Assembly (NCBI RefSeq): GCF_016195855.1 | Contig: NZ_JACPYU010000003.1 | Span: forward strand, 372,001 to 436,000 | From: Aquabacterium sp. | GTDB taxonomy: Bacteria > Pseudomonadota > Gammaproteobacteria > Burkholderiales > Burkholderiaceae_C | Direction: 5' to 3' | DNA length: 64,000 bases | In this document: positions 44,516-53,119 of the stretch, piece after piece | How positions within the stretch are numbered: the first letter of the stretch is position 1 | Layout: the number at the start of each line of letters is the position of its first letter | Position numbers and translations under genes: made by a program | Notes under the pieces: generated by a model | What the model was told of the DNA's origin: nothing | The model's input: only the letters and a program-made list of their open reading frames with translations | Databases searched by the model: none

Positions 44516-45298
44516 TCAGTGCAAGGTCCAGCCGCCATCCATGGCGATGGCCGAACCGGTCATGGATGCCGCCTGGTCGGTGGCGAGGAACACCGCCAGC
44601 GCGGCCAGCTCCTCCACCTGCACAAAGGCCTTGCGCGCCTGGTGGGACAGCATCACATCGCGCACCACTTGCTCGGGCGAGATCCCGTGCGCCTTGGCCT
44701 GGTCGGCAATCTGCTGCTCTACCAGCGGGGTTTTGACATAGCCCGGGCAGATGGTGTTGCAGGTGATGCCATCGTTGGCCACCTCAAGGGCCACGGTCTT
44801 GGACAGGCCGATGAGGCCATGCTTGGCCGCCACATAAGCCGACTTGAAAGGCGAGGCCGTCAGGCCATGGGCCGACGCCACATTGATGATGCGGCCAAAG
44901 CCCCGCGCCTTCATGCCCGGCACCACCGCCTTGATCAGGTGGTAGGCCGAGGACAGGTTGATCGCCACGATGGCGTCCCACTTCTCGTCGGGGAAGGACT
45001 CGATGGGGGCCACGTGCTGCACACCCGCGTTGTTGACGATGATGTCCACATGCCCGAAGACCTCGGCGGTCAGACGGGCCAGGCCACGCACCTGCTCGGG
45101 CTTGCTCATGTCGGCCGGGTCGTACAGGACCTTGACGCCATGAGTGCGGGCTATCTCGGCACGGATCTGCTCGATCTCCTCGGCCTTGCCAAATCCATTG
45201 AGCACCACATGGGTGCCTTGTGCCGCAAAAGCCCTGGCGATGCCCAGGCCGATGCCCGAGGTGGAGCCGGTGACAATGACAGAACGGTCTTTCAACAT
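44516..45298 (-). CDS. bdhA: 3-hydroxybutyrate dehydrogenase
   Basis: A 260-residue short-chain dehydrogenase that oxidises 3-hydroxybutyrate to acetoacetate with NAD. The cofactor motif is GSTSGIG (11-17), NNAGV at 89, and the catalytic set is S142, Y155, K159 (YVAAK). Family features Q94 (AGVQHVAPIE) and the C-terminal AMDGGW fit the known PHB-pathway enzyme. It lies ten bases before the sigma gene and ten after the NDH-2-like gene. It would act on the monomer released by PhaZ. Confidence 0.94.
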   Translation of the reverse strand: MLKDRSVIVTGSTSGIGLGIARAFAAQGTHVVLNGFGKAEEIEQIRAEIARTHGVKVLYDPADMSKPEQVRGLARLTAEVFGHVDIIVNNAGVQHVAPIESFPDEKWDAIVAINLSSAYHLIKAVVPGMKARGFGRIINVASAHGLTASPFKSAYVAAKHGLIGLSKTVALEVANDGITCNTICPGYVKTPLVEQQIADQAKAHGISPEQVVRDVMLSHQARKAFVQVEELAALAVFLATDQAASMTGSAIAMDGGWTLH

Positions 45299-45308
45299 GG
45301 TTGATCTC

Positions 45309-46589
45309 CTAGCGTGGCGTCGAATCGACTTCATGGGTGCGCGTGAAGCGCAGGTGGGTGATATCGGTGGGAAAGAACAGGCTCCAGGTCCACTCGACCC
45401 AGATGCGCAGCTTTCGCCCGAAGGTGGGCATGCGCGAGAGGTAATAGGCCCGCCAGAGCAGCCACGCCGGCAAGCCACTGAGGTGCAGCCCGAACAGCTC
45501 GGCCACGCCCTTGTGGAGCCCGGTCGTGGCCATCATTCCTTTGGAGCGGTAGGCGAAGGGCCGTGTCGCCTGGCCCTGCACATGGGCCACCAGGTTGTGG
45601 GCCAGTTGCTTCGCCTGCGCCACGGCGAACTGCGCCGTGGGCGGTGACATGCCGCCCTGATCGGCATTCGGTACCGCCGCGCAATCCCCCAGGGCCCACA
45701 GGTCACGTGCTGCATCCACAGCGCAATCGGGCAGGGTCTGGATGCGCCCGCGCATGAGGGGCAAGCCCAGTTGCGCCACCACCGGGTTGGCGCGCGTGCC
45801 CACCGTGCAGATCACGGTGCGCGCCGCCAGGCGCTGCCCGTCTGCCAGCACGACCTCACGGTCGCTGACCTGGGCGGCCTTGGCCCCCAGACGCACCACC
45901 ACGCCCCGCTTGCGCAGCGAGCGCGCCGCAGCCAGGCCCAGCGGCGCAGGCAACTCGGGCAAAAGCCGGTCGCCGTCATGCAGCAAGGTGATGGCCAGCT
46001 CGCCATCGCGGATGCCGGGGTAGTAGCGGCGGGCATCGTGCATGAAGTCCGCCAGCGCGCCGGCCACCTCCACGCCGGAGAAGCCCCCACCCACCACCAC
46101 GATGTGACCATGCTCGCGCCGCGCTGGCCCGCCCCCGGGGCACAACTCGATGCTGGCCATCCTTTGCAACACCTTGTTGCGGATGTGCATGGCATCGCCC
46201 ACCAGCTTGAGCGGCAGGCCATGCTCGGCCATGCCTGGCAGGATGTCGATGTGGGCCCGCAGGCCGAAGGCCAGCACGAGGTGTTCGTACGTCAGGTGCA
46301 GCTCGCCCGTCAGCGTTGTGCAACTCAGGCGCTTGTGCGCACGGTCCACACAGGTCAGGCGGCCCATGATGAAGCGCGTGCGCGTCAGCATGGCCCGCAG
46401 CGGCGCGATCACATGCTCGGGGAACACCGCCGCGCCCACCACCTCTGGCAGCATGGGATTGAAGGTGGTGTAACTCTCCTCGCTGATCAGCACCAGTTGC
46501 CAGCCCTCAGGCAGGCGCCGCTCCAGCTCGCGCACCAAAGTGGTTCCAGCGAAACCACCGCCCACCACCACGATTGACCTGTCTTGCAT
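45309..46589 (-). CDS. NDH-2-like FAD/NAD(P)-dependent oxidoreductase
   Basis: A 426-residue flavoprotein with two Rossmann motifs, VVVGGGFAGT near the start and VVVGGGFSGVEV in the middle. The central part has the ALGDCAAVP motif, and the hydrophobic C-terminal segment (LPAWLLWRAYYLSRMP) suits a peripheral membrane NADH:quinone enzyme. Its job may be to reoxidise the NADH made by bdhA, ten bases downstream; that is inference. The ATG at 46589 has a G-rich stretch upstream; a TTG at 46601 is an alternative. Confidence 0.88.
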   Translation of the reverse strand: MQDRSIVVVGGGFAGTTLVRELERRLPEGWQLVLISEESYTTFNPMLPEVVGAAVFPEHVIAPLRAMLTRTRFIMGRLTCVDRAHKRLSCTTLTGELHLTYEHLVLAFGLRAHIDILPGMAEHGLPLKLVGDAMHIRNKVLQRMASIELCPGGGPARREHGHIVVVGGGFSGVEVAGALADFMHDARRYYPGIRDGELAITLLHDGDRLLPELPAPLGLAAARSLRKRGVVVRLGAKAAQVSDREVVLADGQRLAARTVICTVGTRANPVVAQLGLPLMRGRIQTLPDCAVDAARDLWALGDCAAVPNADQGGMSPPTAQFAVAQAKQLAHNLVAHVQGQATRPFAYRSKGMMATTGLHKGVAELFGLHLSGLPAWLLWRAYYLSRMPTFGRKLRIWVEWTWSLFFPTDITHLRFTRTHEVDSTPR

Positions 46590-46601
46590 TGCTGCCCCCA
46601 A

Positions 46602-46715
46602 ATTGGCCGGTTTGGCCTTGAATGGGGGCCAGCGTAGGCAGTCAGGTCTTGCGCGTGAAATGGGATGAATTCATGATGCGATGCACAACGGTTATGACTC
46701 GGGAAGGATGGCCAC
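46602..46715. promoter_or_regulatory. Divergent region with palindrome ATGAATTCAT
   Basis: Between the NDH-2-like gene and the LysR gene lies a perfect ten-base palindrome at 46665-46674. LysR regulators often bind at such a place and control the divergent operon. No T-N11-A box could be assigned with certainty. Confidence 0.4.
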
Positions 46716-47624
46716 GTGGAGCTCTATCAGATTCGCTATTTCCTGGCAGTGGCCGATGCCCTGAACTTCACGCGGGCATCGGAGCGCTGCTTCGTGTCTC
46801 AGCCTGCACTGACCAAGGCCATCCAGCGGCTGGAAGAAGCCATGGGCGGGCGTCTGTTCGACCGCACGCGCAACGCCGTGGCGCTCACCGATCTGGGGCG
46901 CGCCGTGCTGCCCAACTTCCGCCAGATCTTCGACACCGCCAACCAGACCCGGGAGCAGGCCCGCCGGCTGTCGCGCGAGCAAAAGGAGCTGGTGCGCATC
47001 GGGGTCATGTGCACCATCGACTTCGACATGATCCTGCCCGGCTTTGCCAAGTGCCAGGATGGCCCCTTGTCCATCGACATGAGCTTTCGCGAGGGCAACC
47101 TCGAAGCGCTCACCGATGCCCTGGACCGCAGCGACATCGACCTGGGCGTGATGTGCTCGCCTTACGAGACGCCCAAGCGCTTCACCGCCCGGCCGCTGTT
47201 CCGCGAGCACTATGTGGTGGCCATCGGCAACGACCACCGTTTCAACGGCCGCCAGCAGGTCGACATGAGCGAGCTCCACCGCGAGCACTACTGCGAACGC
47301 ATCCACTGCGAGTTCTCCAACTACATCGACCGCCTCTTGCGCGATCGCGATGTGGCGCTGGACGTGGTGCAACAATCACCGCGCGAGGACTGGATACAGG
47401 CCATGGTGCGCGCCAACCTGGGCATCGCCTTCATGCCCGAGTCGATTGCGCGCGAAGCCGGCCTGGCCTTTGTCTACACGGCCGATTGCGCCATCGAACG
47501 CGAGGTGAACGTGCTGCTCCAGGCCGAACGCCCCGTCACCCAGGCCCAGCAGGCTGTGGTCGACTCCCTGGCCACCTACCCTTGGCTGGCCAGCCCCCAA
47601 AATGACCTAAGCTTGCACACATGA
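46716..47624 (+). CDS. LysR-family transcriptional regulator
   Basis: A 302-residue regulator. The N-terminal helix-turn-helix (MELYQIRYFLAVADALNFTRASERCFVSQPALTKAIQRLEE is the usual pattern, given here in part: NFTRASERCFVSQPALTKAI, 17-36) is followed by a linker helix and a periplasmic-binding-type effector domain (about 92-295). The start is a GTG at 46716 with GGAAGGA upstream. It is divergent from the five-gene operon with the NDH-2-like and hydroxybutyrate dehydrogenase genes, which it may control. The effector is unknown. Confidence 0.9.
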   Translation: MELYQIRYFLAVADALNFTRASERCFVSQPALTKAIQRLEEAMGGRLFDRTRNAVALTDLGRAVLPNFRQIFDTANQTREQARRLSREQKELVRIGVMCTIDFDMILPGFAKCQDGPLSIDMSFREGNLEALTDALDRSDIDLGVMCSPYETPKRFTARPLFREHYVVAIGNDHRFNGRQQVDMSELHREHYCERIHCEFSNYIDRLLRDRDVALDVVQQSPREDWIQAMVRANLGIAFMPESIAREAGLAFVYTADCAIEREVNVLLQAERPVTQAQQAVVDSLATYPWLASPQNDLSLHT

Positions 47625-47657
47625 ACGGTCTCGCCCAAATCGCTTGAAAGGTTACCG

Positions 47658-48278
47658 ATGACTGCCACCTTGATCTCCCTGCTTCGTCGCCTGGCCGCCC
47701 CCGTGAGTGCCGCCCTGCTGGCCCTGTCGCTGACCGGTTGCGGCTACAACGACTTCCAGCGCCTGGACGAACAGACCAAATCGGCCTGGTCCGAGGTGCT
47801 CAACCAGTACCAGCGCCGCACGGACCTCATCCCCAACATCGTGGCCACCGTCAAGGGCGAAGCCGCCTTCGAGCAGGACACGCTGACCAAGGTGGTCGAG
47901 GCCCGCGCCAAGGCCACCAGCATCCAGGCCACGCCCGAGCTGATCAACAACCCCGAGGCCTTCAACAAGTTCCAGCAGGCCCAGGGTGAGCTGTCTGGCG
48001 CCCTGTCCCGCCTGCTCGTGGTCAGCGAGAACTACCCCAGCCTCAAAGCCAACCAGGGCTTCCAGGATCTGCGCGTGCAACTGGAGGGCACCGAGAACCG
48101 CATCACCGTGGCGCGCAACCGCTACATCAAATCGGTGCAGGACTACAACGTGCTGGCACGCAGCTTCCCCTCCAACCTGACGGCCATGGTCTTCAGCTAC
48201 CAGGTCAAGCCCAGCTTCACGGTGCAGAACGAAGCCCAGATCTCGACGCCGCCCGCTGTGGACTTCAACAAGAAGTAA
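47658..48278 (+). CDS. lemA: LemA-family lipoprotein
   Basis: A 206-residue protein with a lipoprotein signal (LALSLTGC, C28). The coiled LemA fold follows, with LNQYQRRTDLIPNIVATVKG, EARAKATSI, LSRLLVVSENYPSLKAN and NRYIKSVQDYNVLARSFP. LemA proteins are envelope-associated and often lie before TPM-domain genes, as here, nine bases ahead. Their exact job is unclear. Confidence 0.94.
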   Translation: MTATLISLLRRLAAPVSAALLALSLTGCGYNDFQRLDEQTKSAWSEVLNQYQRRTDLIPNIVATVKGEAAFEQDTLTKVVEARAKATSIQATPELINNPEAFNKFQQAQGELSGALSRLLVVSENYPSLKANQGFQDLRVQLEGTENRITVARNRYIKSVQDYNVLARSFPSNLTAMVFSYQVKPSFTVQNEAQISTPPAVDFNKK

Positions 48279-48287
48279 GGCCGCCGC

Positions 48288-49274
48288 GTGCACACCCGCA
48301 CCGCAGGGCTCAAGCCAGACCACGCCGCAGGGCGCAGGGCCTGGCCTTCGGCATGGCTGTGCTTGCGCACCCGCTTGAGCACCTGGGGCTTCGCCTGCCT
48401 CCTTGCCTGCCTGTTATCGCTGTCCCCGGCGGCCACCTGGGCGGCAGACAACACAGGCGACGTGCTGCCCGTGCCGCCATTGAGCGGCCACGTGATCGAC
48501 CAGAGCCAGACCCTCAGCCCCGAACAGCAACAGGTGCTGGAGCGCAAGCTCATGGCCTTCGAGCAGGCGCACGGCACGCAGATGGTCGTGCTGATGCTCC
48601 CCAGCACCCTGCCCGAGGACATCGCCGCCTATGCGCAGCGAGTGGGTGACAGCTGGAAGATCGGCCGCCGTGAGGTCGGCGATGGCCTGCTGATCGTCGT
48701 GGCCAAACAGGACCGGCGCATCCGCATCGAAGTGGCCAAGTCCCTGGAGGGCGCCGTACCCGACCTGGCAGCCAGCCAGATCATCGAGCGGGCCATCAAG
48801 CCAGCCTTCAAGGCGGGTGACTATGCCGGCGGCCTCAACCAGGGTGTTGACCAGTTGATCGCCCGCATCCAGGGCGAGAACCTGCCGCTGCCCGATCCCC
48901 AACCGGCCAGGTCACACAGCCGCAACGAGGGCTTTCAGTTCAATGACCTGCTGGTCTTCGGCCTGATCGGTATCCCCATCGTGTTCGGCGTGCTCAGCAG
49001 CATCCTGGGCCGCAAGGGCGGCGCCTTGGCCACAGGCCTGGTCACCGGCGGGCTGGTCTGGCTGGTCACCACCAGCCTGTTCATTGCCCTGGCGGCCTGG
49101 GTCGCCGCTTCGCTCTTCGCGCTGGCCTTTGGCTCGGGCGGGCGCGGTGGCCCTGGCGGCTGGGGTGGGCCGCCGATGGGTGGCGGCTGGGGCGGCGGAG
49201 GCAGCAGCGGCGGCGGCCGGTCGTCCGGGGGTGGTGGCGACTTTGGTGGCGGCGGCGCCTCCGGCAACTGGTGA
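48288..49274 (+). CDS. TPM-domain membrane protein with Gly-rich tail
   Basis: A 328-residue protein with a signal-type segment (about 32-52, WGFACLLACLLSLSPAATWAA). The TPM domain (about 66-195) has VIDQSQTLSPEQQQVLERKL and GDGLLIVVAKQDRRIRIEVAKSLE; I give the pattern in parts: GLLIVVAKQDRRIRIE. Two membrane helices follow (about 220-275), and the tail ends in many glycines. The GTG at 48288 is in frame after lemA. The two TPM genes and lemA form one unit. A role in envelope or photosystem repair in relatives does not tell its job here. Confidence 0.88.
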   Translation: MHTRTAGLKPDHAAGRRAWPSAWLCLRTRLSTWGFACLLACLLSLSPAATWAADNTGDVLPVPPLSGHVIDQSQTLSPEQQQVLERKLMAFEQAHGTQMVVLMLPSTLPEDIAAYAQRVGDSWKIGRREVGDGLLIVVAKQDRRIRIEVAKSLEGAVPDLAASQIIERAIKPAFKAGDYAGGLNQGVDQLIARIQGENLPLPDPQPARSHSRNEGFQFNDLLVFGLIGIPIVFGVLSSILGRKGGALATGLVTGGLVWLVTTSLFIALAAWVAASLFALAFGSGGRGGPGGWGGPPMGGGWGGGGSSGGGRSSGGGGDFGGGGASGNW

Positions 49275-49284
49275 GGCGGCAGAC

Positions 49285-49788
49285 ATGAACACACTTGCAC
49301 GCTGGGCACGCCACATCTGGCTGGACGCGGCAGACGCCCGACGCCTGCTGGGCGCAGCCGGGCTGGCGCGGCTGGAGCAGGCCGTGCTGGACAGCGAAGC
49401 CCGCCACATGGGCGAGTTGCGCGTCTGCGTCGAGGCCGGGCTCAGTGCGTCAGCCCTGTGGCGCGGCGTCTCGTCCCGCGCGCGCGCCATCGAGCTGTTC
49501 AGCCAGTTGAAGGTGTGGGACACCGAACACAACAACGGCGTGCTCATCTACCTGCTGCTGGCCGAGCGGCGCATCGAGATCCTGGCCGACCGCGGCCTGC
49601 ACATCCGCACCAACGACGCGGTGTGGCAAGGCATCACCCAGCAACTCGCGGCCTCGTTGCAGAATGGCCAGTACGAGGCGGGGCTGATCCAGGCCATCAC
49701 CGCCGTGAGCGACCTGCTGCGCCAGCACTTCCCGCTGGCCGGCCACCCCAATCCCAATGAGTTGCCCGACGCCGTCGTGTTGATCTGA
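49285..49788 (+). CDS. Second TPM-domain protein
   Basis: A 167-residue protein whose core (about 40-150) follows the TPM pattern: VWDTEHNNGVLIYLLLAERR, IEILADRGLHIRTNDAVWQG and YEAGLIQAITAVSDLLRQHFP. It has no signal peptide and no membrane segment, so it is cytoplasmic. It begins with ATG at 49285 after AGGCGGC, ten bases from the previous TPM gene. It completes the three-gene lemA unit. Confidence 0.85.
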   Translation: MNTLARWARHIWLDAADARRLLGAAGLARLEQAVLDSEARHMGELRVCVEAGLSASALWRGVSSRARAIELFSQLKVWDTEHNNGVLIYLLLAERRIEILADRGLHIRTNDAVWQGITQQLAASLQNGQYEAGLIQAITAVSDLLRQHFPLAGHPNPNELPDAVVLI

Positions 49789-49871
49789 CACGACGAGGCA
49801 CCAGAGCACGGGATTGACCTGTGCCAACTGAAATTTGAAACTGCAGCGGCTCGCCATAACCAGGGACTTCA

Positions 49872-50630
49872 ATGAAAAACAAATCACTTGTTCGCGCCAG
49901 CGTTCTTGCCACATTGGTAGCGGCCCCATTGGCCGCCCTGGCATCGCCGGTCAACTACACCTTCTCGACCAATGCCTCACCCCATGGCAATGCAGATGTC
50001 GTCGCCCTGCTGGGCGGAGGTAGTCAGGTCAGTGGTCAATTTACCTACGACGCTGCGGCCCCCTATTTCGGTAACTCGGGTGCACTGGGGTTCGAAGGCG
50101 ATGCCTCCATCTACGTCGGTAACGCCCTGACACCGCGCGCGCTGTCACCCATCAGCGGCAGCGTGGCGGGCCATGCTTTCTCGGATGTGATCGGCGCAGT
50201 CAGCGTCTCCAACGATCTTCCGGCCCCATCGCCCTTCAGGGATGCGCTGATGCTCGCGGCGGACCCCACCCCCAAAGCGGGTTCAAACACTCTGCCAACG
50301 GACTATCCTCGCCAGCTTGCCGGCTTCGACATCGGCGACTACCGCCTCGTCAACGTCCGGCTGTTCTGGGTCAGCGGCCTGGGTGGCGCGACTGATTTCC
50401 TTGCCAGCACGGACCTGCCCGCCGCATTGCCCACGCTGACCGGCCGACTGGCCCTGGACTTCGTGCGCATCAGCGACCCGCTCAATACGGCCAACACCCC
50501 CTTCTACAACAACTCGGTGTTCTTCGAAGGGTTGACGGTACAAGCCTCGCCCGTTCCGGAACCTGGCATCTTCGCCATGGCACTGATAGGCCTGCTTGCC
50601 ATTGGTGCTACGCGCGCAGGGCGTCGCTGA
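49872..50630 (+). CDS. PEP-CTERM sorting domain protein
   Basis: A 252-residue secreted protein with a signal peptide (about 1-24, LATLVAAPLAALA). It has a beta-rich body (FSTNASPHGNADVVALLGGG, then DYRLVNVRLFWVSG). The tail is VPEPGIFAMALIGLLAIGA followed by TRAGRR, the exosortase signal. A cytoplasmic or catalytic function is unlikely. It stands alone. Confidence 0.87.
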   Translation: MKNKSLVRASVLATLVAAPLAALASPVNYTFSTNASPHGNADVVALLGGGSQVSGQFTYDAAAPYFGNSGALGFEGDASIYVGNALTPRALSPISGSVAGHAFSDVIGAVSVSNDLPAPSPFRDALMLAADPTPKAGSNTLPTDYPRQLAGFDIGDYRLVNVRLFWVSGLGGATDFLASTDLPAALPTLTGRLALDFVRISDPLNTANTPFYNNSVFFEGLTVQASPVPEPGIFAMALIGLLAIGATRAGRR

Positions 50631-50691
50631 TTTGATGCGAGGCGCGGGCCTTGTGTCATGATCTTTCTCCTGACCAAGCCCAGGAGCAACC

Positions 50692-51285
50692 ATGCGCACG
50701 CCCAGAGCCTCATCCTTCATGGCATCCCACCTCGCGGTTTCACTGACGCTGGCCGGTGTGCTCGTCACGAGCGCCCAGGCGGCCGACACGCCGCCCATCA
50801 AGCCTGGCCTGTGGCAAGTCACGGCTGATTCGCAGCAACTCAACGGCAAGCCCCTGCCCGACATGTCGGCGCAACTGGCCGAGCAGATGAAGCGCATGCC
50901 ACCTGACATGCGTGCCCAGATGGAAGCCCAGATGAAGGCCAAAGGCGTGCAGATGGCCCCTGGCGGCGGCAACATGGCGATCCGCATGTGCATGAGCAAA
51001 GAGATGCTGGAGCAAAACCGCTGGCAGAAAACCGAAGGCAGCTGCAAGAACACCTCGATGAGCCACACCGGCAACACCTGGAGCTGGAAGTTCACCTGCA
51101 CGCAGCCGCCCAGCGAAGGCGAAGGCAGCACCACCTTCACGGACAGCACGTCCTACAACAGCGACATCCGCATCACAACGCAACGCAATGGCCAGCCGCA
51201 AACCGTGACCATGAAGCACCATGCCAAATGGCTGGGCGCAGACTGCGGTGACCTCAAGCCATTGGCGCCCCCGCCCAAGCCATGA
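50692..51285 (+). CDS. DUF3617-family exported protein
   Basis: A 197-residue exported protein. The signal peptide (about 8-30) ends at TSAQAADT. The body starts with the family pattern IKPGLWQVTADSQQLNGKPLP, followed by a Met/Gln-rich helix and four cysteines in the C-terminal part (CMSKEM, GSCKN, FTCTQP, GADCGD). The function of this family is unknown. The stop overlaps the start of nth (ATGA). Confidence 0.85.
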   Translation: MRTPRASSFMASHLAVSLTLAGVLVTSAQAADTPPIKPGLWQVTADSQQLNGKPLPDMSAQLAEQMKRMPPDMRAQMEAQMKAKGVQMAPGGGNMAIRMCMSKEMLEQNRWQKTEGSCKNTSMSHTGNTWSWKFTCTQPPSEGEGSTTFTDSTSYNSDIRITTQRNGQPQTVTMKHHAKWLGADCGDLKPLAPPPKP

Positions 51286-51935
51286 GCACCTTGATGAAGC
51301 CGGCCGACATCCAGGCCTTTTTCGAGACCCTGCAAGCAGCCAACCCGCACCCTGAAACCGAACTGGCCTACAGCACGCCCTTCGAGCTGCTCACGGCCGT
51401 GTTGCTGTCAGCCCAGGCCACCGACGTGGGCGTGAACAAGGCGACAGCCAAGCTCTTCCCCGTGGCCAACACGCCGCAGCAGATCCTGGACCTGGGCATC
51501 GACGGGCTGTGCAACTACATCAAGACCATCGGGCTGTACAAGAGCAAGGCCAAGCACCTGATGGAGACCTGCCGCATGCTGATCGACTTGCATGGCGGTG
51601 AAGTCCCCCGCACCCGCGAGGCCCTGGAGGCCTTGCCCGGCGTGGGCCGCAAGACGGCCAATGTGGTGCTCAATGTGGCCTTTGGCGAGCCCACCATGGC
51701 GGTGGACACGCACATCTTCCGCGTGGGCAACCGCACCGGCCTGGCGCCTGGCAAGACGCCGCTTGAGGTGGAACACAAGCTGCTCAAACGCATCCCGGCC
51801 GAGTTCAAACTGCACGCCCACCACTGGCTGATCCTGCACGGGCGCTATATATGCCAGGCGCGCAAGCCACGCTGCTGGGAGTGCAGTGTCAGCGCATGGT
51901 GCAAGTTCAAGCCCAAAACAGCAGCGCCCGCCTGA
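51282..51935 (+). CDS. nth: Endonuclease III (DNA base-excision glycosylase)
   Basis: A 217-residue glycosylase/AP lyase that removes oxidised pyrimidines. The helix-hairpin-helix is LPGVGRKTANVV with catalytic K124, the catalytic Asp is D142 (VDTHIFRV), and the 4Fe-4S cluster ligands are C191, C198, C201 and C207. It overlaps the DUF3617 gene by four bases. Confidence 0.96.
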   Translation: MSTLMKPADIQAFFETLQAANPHPETELAYSTPFELLTAVLLSAQATDVGVNKATAKLFPVANTPQQILDLGIDGLCNYIKTIGLYKSKAKHLMETCRMLIDLHGGEVPRTREALEALPGVGRKTANVVLNVAFGEPTMAVDTHIFRVGNRTGLAPGKTPLEVEHKLLKRIPAEFKLHAHHWLILHGRYICQARKPRCWECSVSAWCKFKPKTAAPA

Positions 51936-52009
51936 GCAAAGCCCTGGCAGGCGCTTGAAGCCGAGCGCAGCACGAGGCTGCGTGTTCAGCCCATCAGCTC
52001 AGATGCCGA

Positions 52010-52984
52010 TCAGCCACGTGCGCGACGCACAGCCAGGCCGGTGAACACCAGGCCCACCATCATCAGGCCACTGGTCATGGGCTCCGGCACGGCAGATGTC
52101 ATGGCGGTGGCCATGGCCGTGCCCACGGCGTCGTGCACATAAGCGGTTGGATGCACCTTGTCGAACAGGTAGTACTGATCAGGGTTGGCGCAGACCGGTG
52201 CCGTGCTGTTGGCGCCGGTATAGTCGCCCGTCCAGCAACGGTCGGTCACGTTGCCGCCCGAAGCAGCCAGACCAGCCCGCACGCCCGCCAGCACGGTAGG
52301 CGTGTCGAAGATGCTCAGGTTCATGCCCGCACTGTGGGCCTGCAGGTTGTTCAGCTGCGCGGTCAGCGCGCCGTTGAAGCTGGTGGACAGCGACGTCAGC
52401 AAGCTGGCGGGGATGGCACCCGAGGTGCCGTAGAAGGTGGTGGCCAGATCAGGCAGCAAGGGCACCAGGAAGTCACGGGCGCCTGCACCGTACAGGGTAC
52501 CCACTTCGGTCACCAGGTTGGTCACAGCCGTCGTCACCACGGACGACATGTTCGAGAAATTGTTCGTGGCGATCGCGGCCAGGAAATCATTGCCGCCGCC
52601 CCAGACCACATACAGCGAGTTGGCGTTGGCCGAGCCACCCGCCACATAGTTGTTGACCTGGCTGAGCATGCCGGTATTGGCCACCAGCGGGTTCTGAGTC
52701 TGGAACTGGTTGCCCGTGCCCGTCAGCGCGCCACCGTAGGCATAGTCCACCAGCGGCACACCCAGCTTGGCGGCCATCACCTCGACCGCCACCGCGCCAT
52801 TGGTGAAATGGCCATTGTCGTAAGGCGCGGCAGGCACGGCACCACCGAACTTCTGGGCCAGGTTGCCATTGTCTGACAGGCTGTCGCCAAACACGACCAC
52901 CTGGTCATACGCGTACGCCGCATTGGCAGACAGGATTGCAATCAAGGCCACGCTGGCAGCGGCCACGGCACGACGGATAGACAT
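52010..52984 (-). CDS. GDSL-type esterase with PEP-CTERM tail
   Basis: A 324-residue secreted hydrolase. A signal peptide (1-26) is followed by the GDSL motif FGDSLSDNGN (S35), the oxyanion block WGGGNDF and the acid-base pair in DKVHPTAYVH. The tail carries VPEPMTSGLMMVGLV, a hydrophobic helix and RRARG, so it would be held for exosortase processing. It probably hydrolyses esters of lipids or polysaccharides at the surface. The ATG at 52984 has AAGGGT upstream; an earlier in-frame start at 53044 is not signal-like. Confidence 0.92.
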   Translation of the reverse strand: MSIRRAVAAASVALIAILSANAAYAYDQVVVFGDSLSDNGNLAQKFGGAVPAAPYDNGHFTNGAVAVEVMAAKLGVPLVDYAYGGALTGTGNQFQTQNPLVANTGMLSQVNNYVAGGSANANSLYVVWGGGNDFLAAIATNNFSNMSSVVTTAVTNLVTEVGTLYGAGARDFLVPLLPDLATTFYGTSGAIPASLLTSLSTSFNGALTAQLNNLQAHSAGMNLSIFDTPTVLAGVRAGLAASGGNVTDRCWTGDYTGANSTAPVCANPDQYYLFDKVHPTAYVHDAVGTAMATAMTSAVPEPMTSGLMMVGLVFTGLAVRRARG

Positions 52985-53119
52985 GGTCAAACCCTTGTTG
53001 AATATTGAATGGTGAAACCCGCGAAGATAGCACCGGCGCTTCATTCAACCTGGGCAGGCCACACCCCTATGAGAGGGAGAAGGCCCCGAACAGGGGGCAT
53101 CGCCTGTCGCGGCCAGGCC

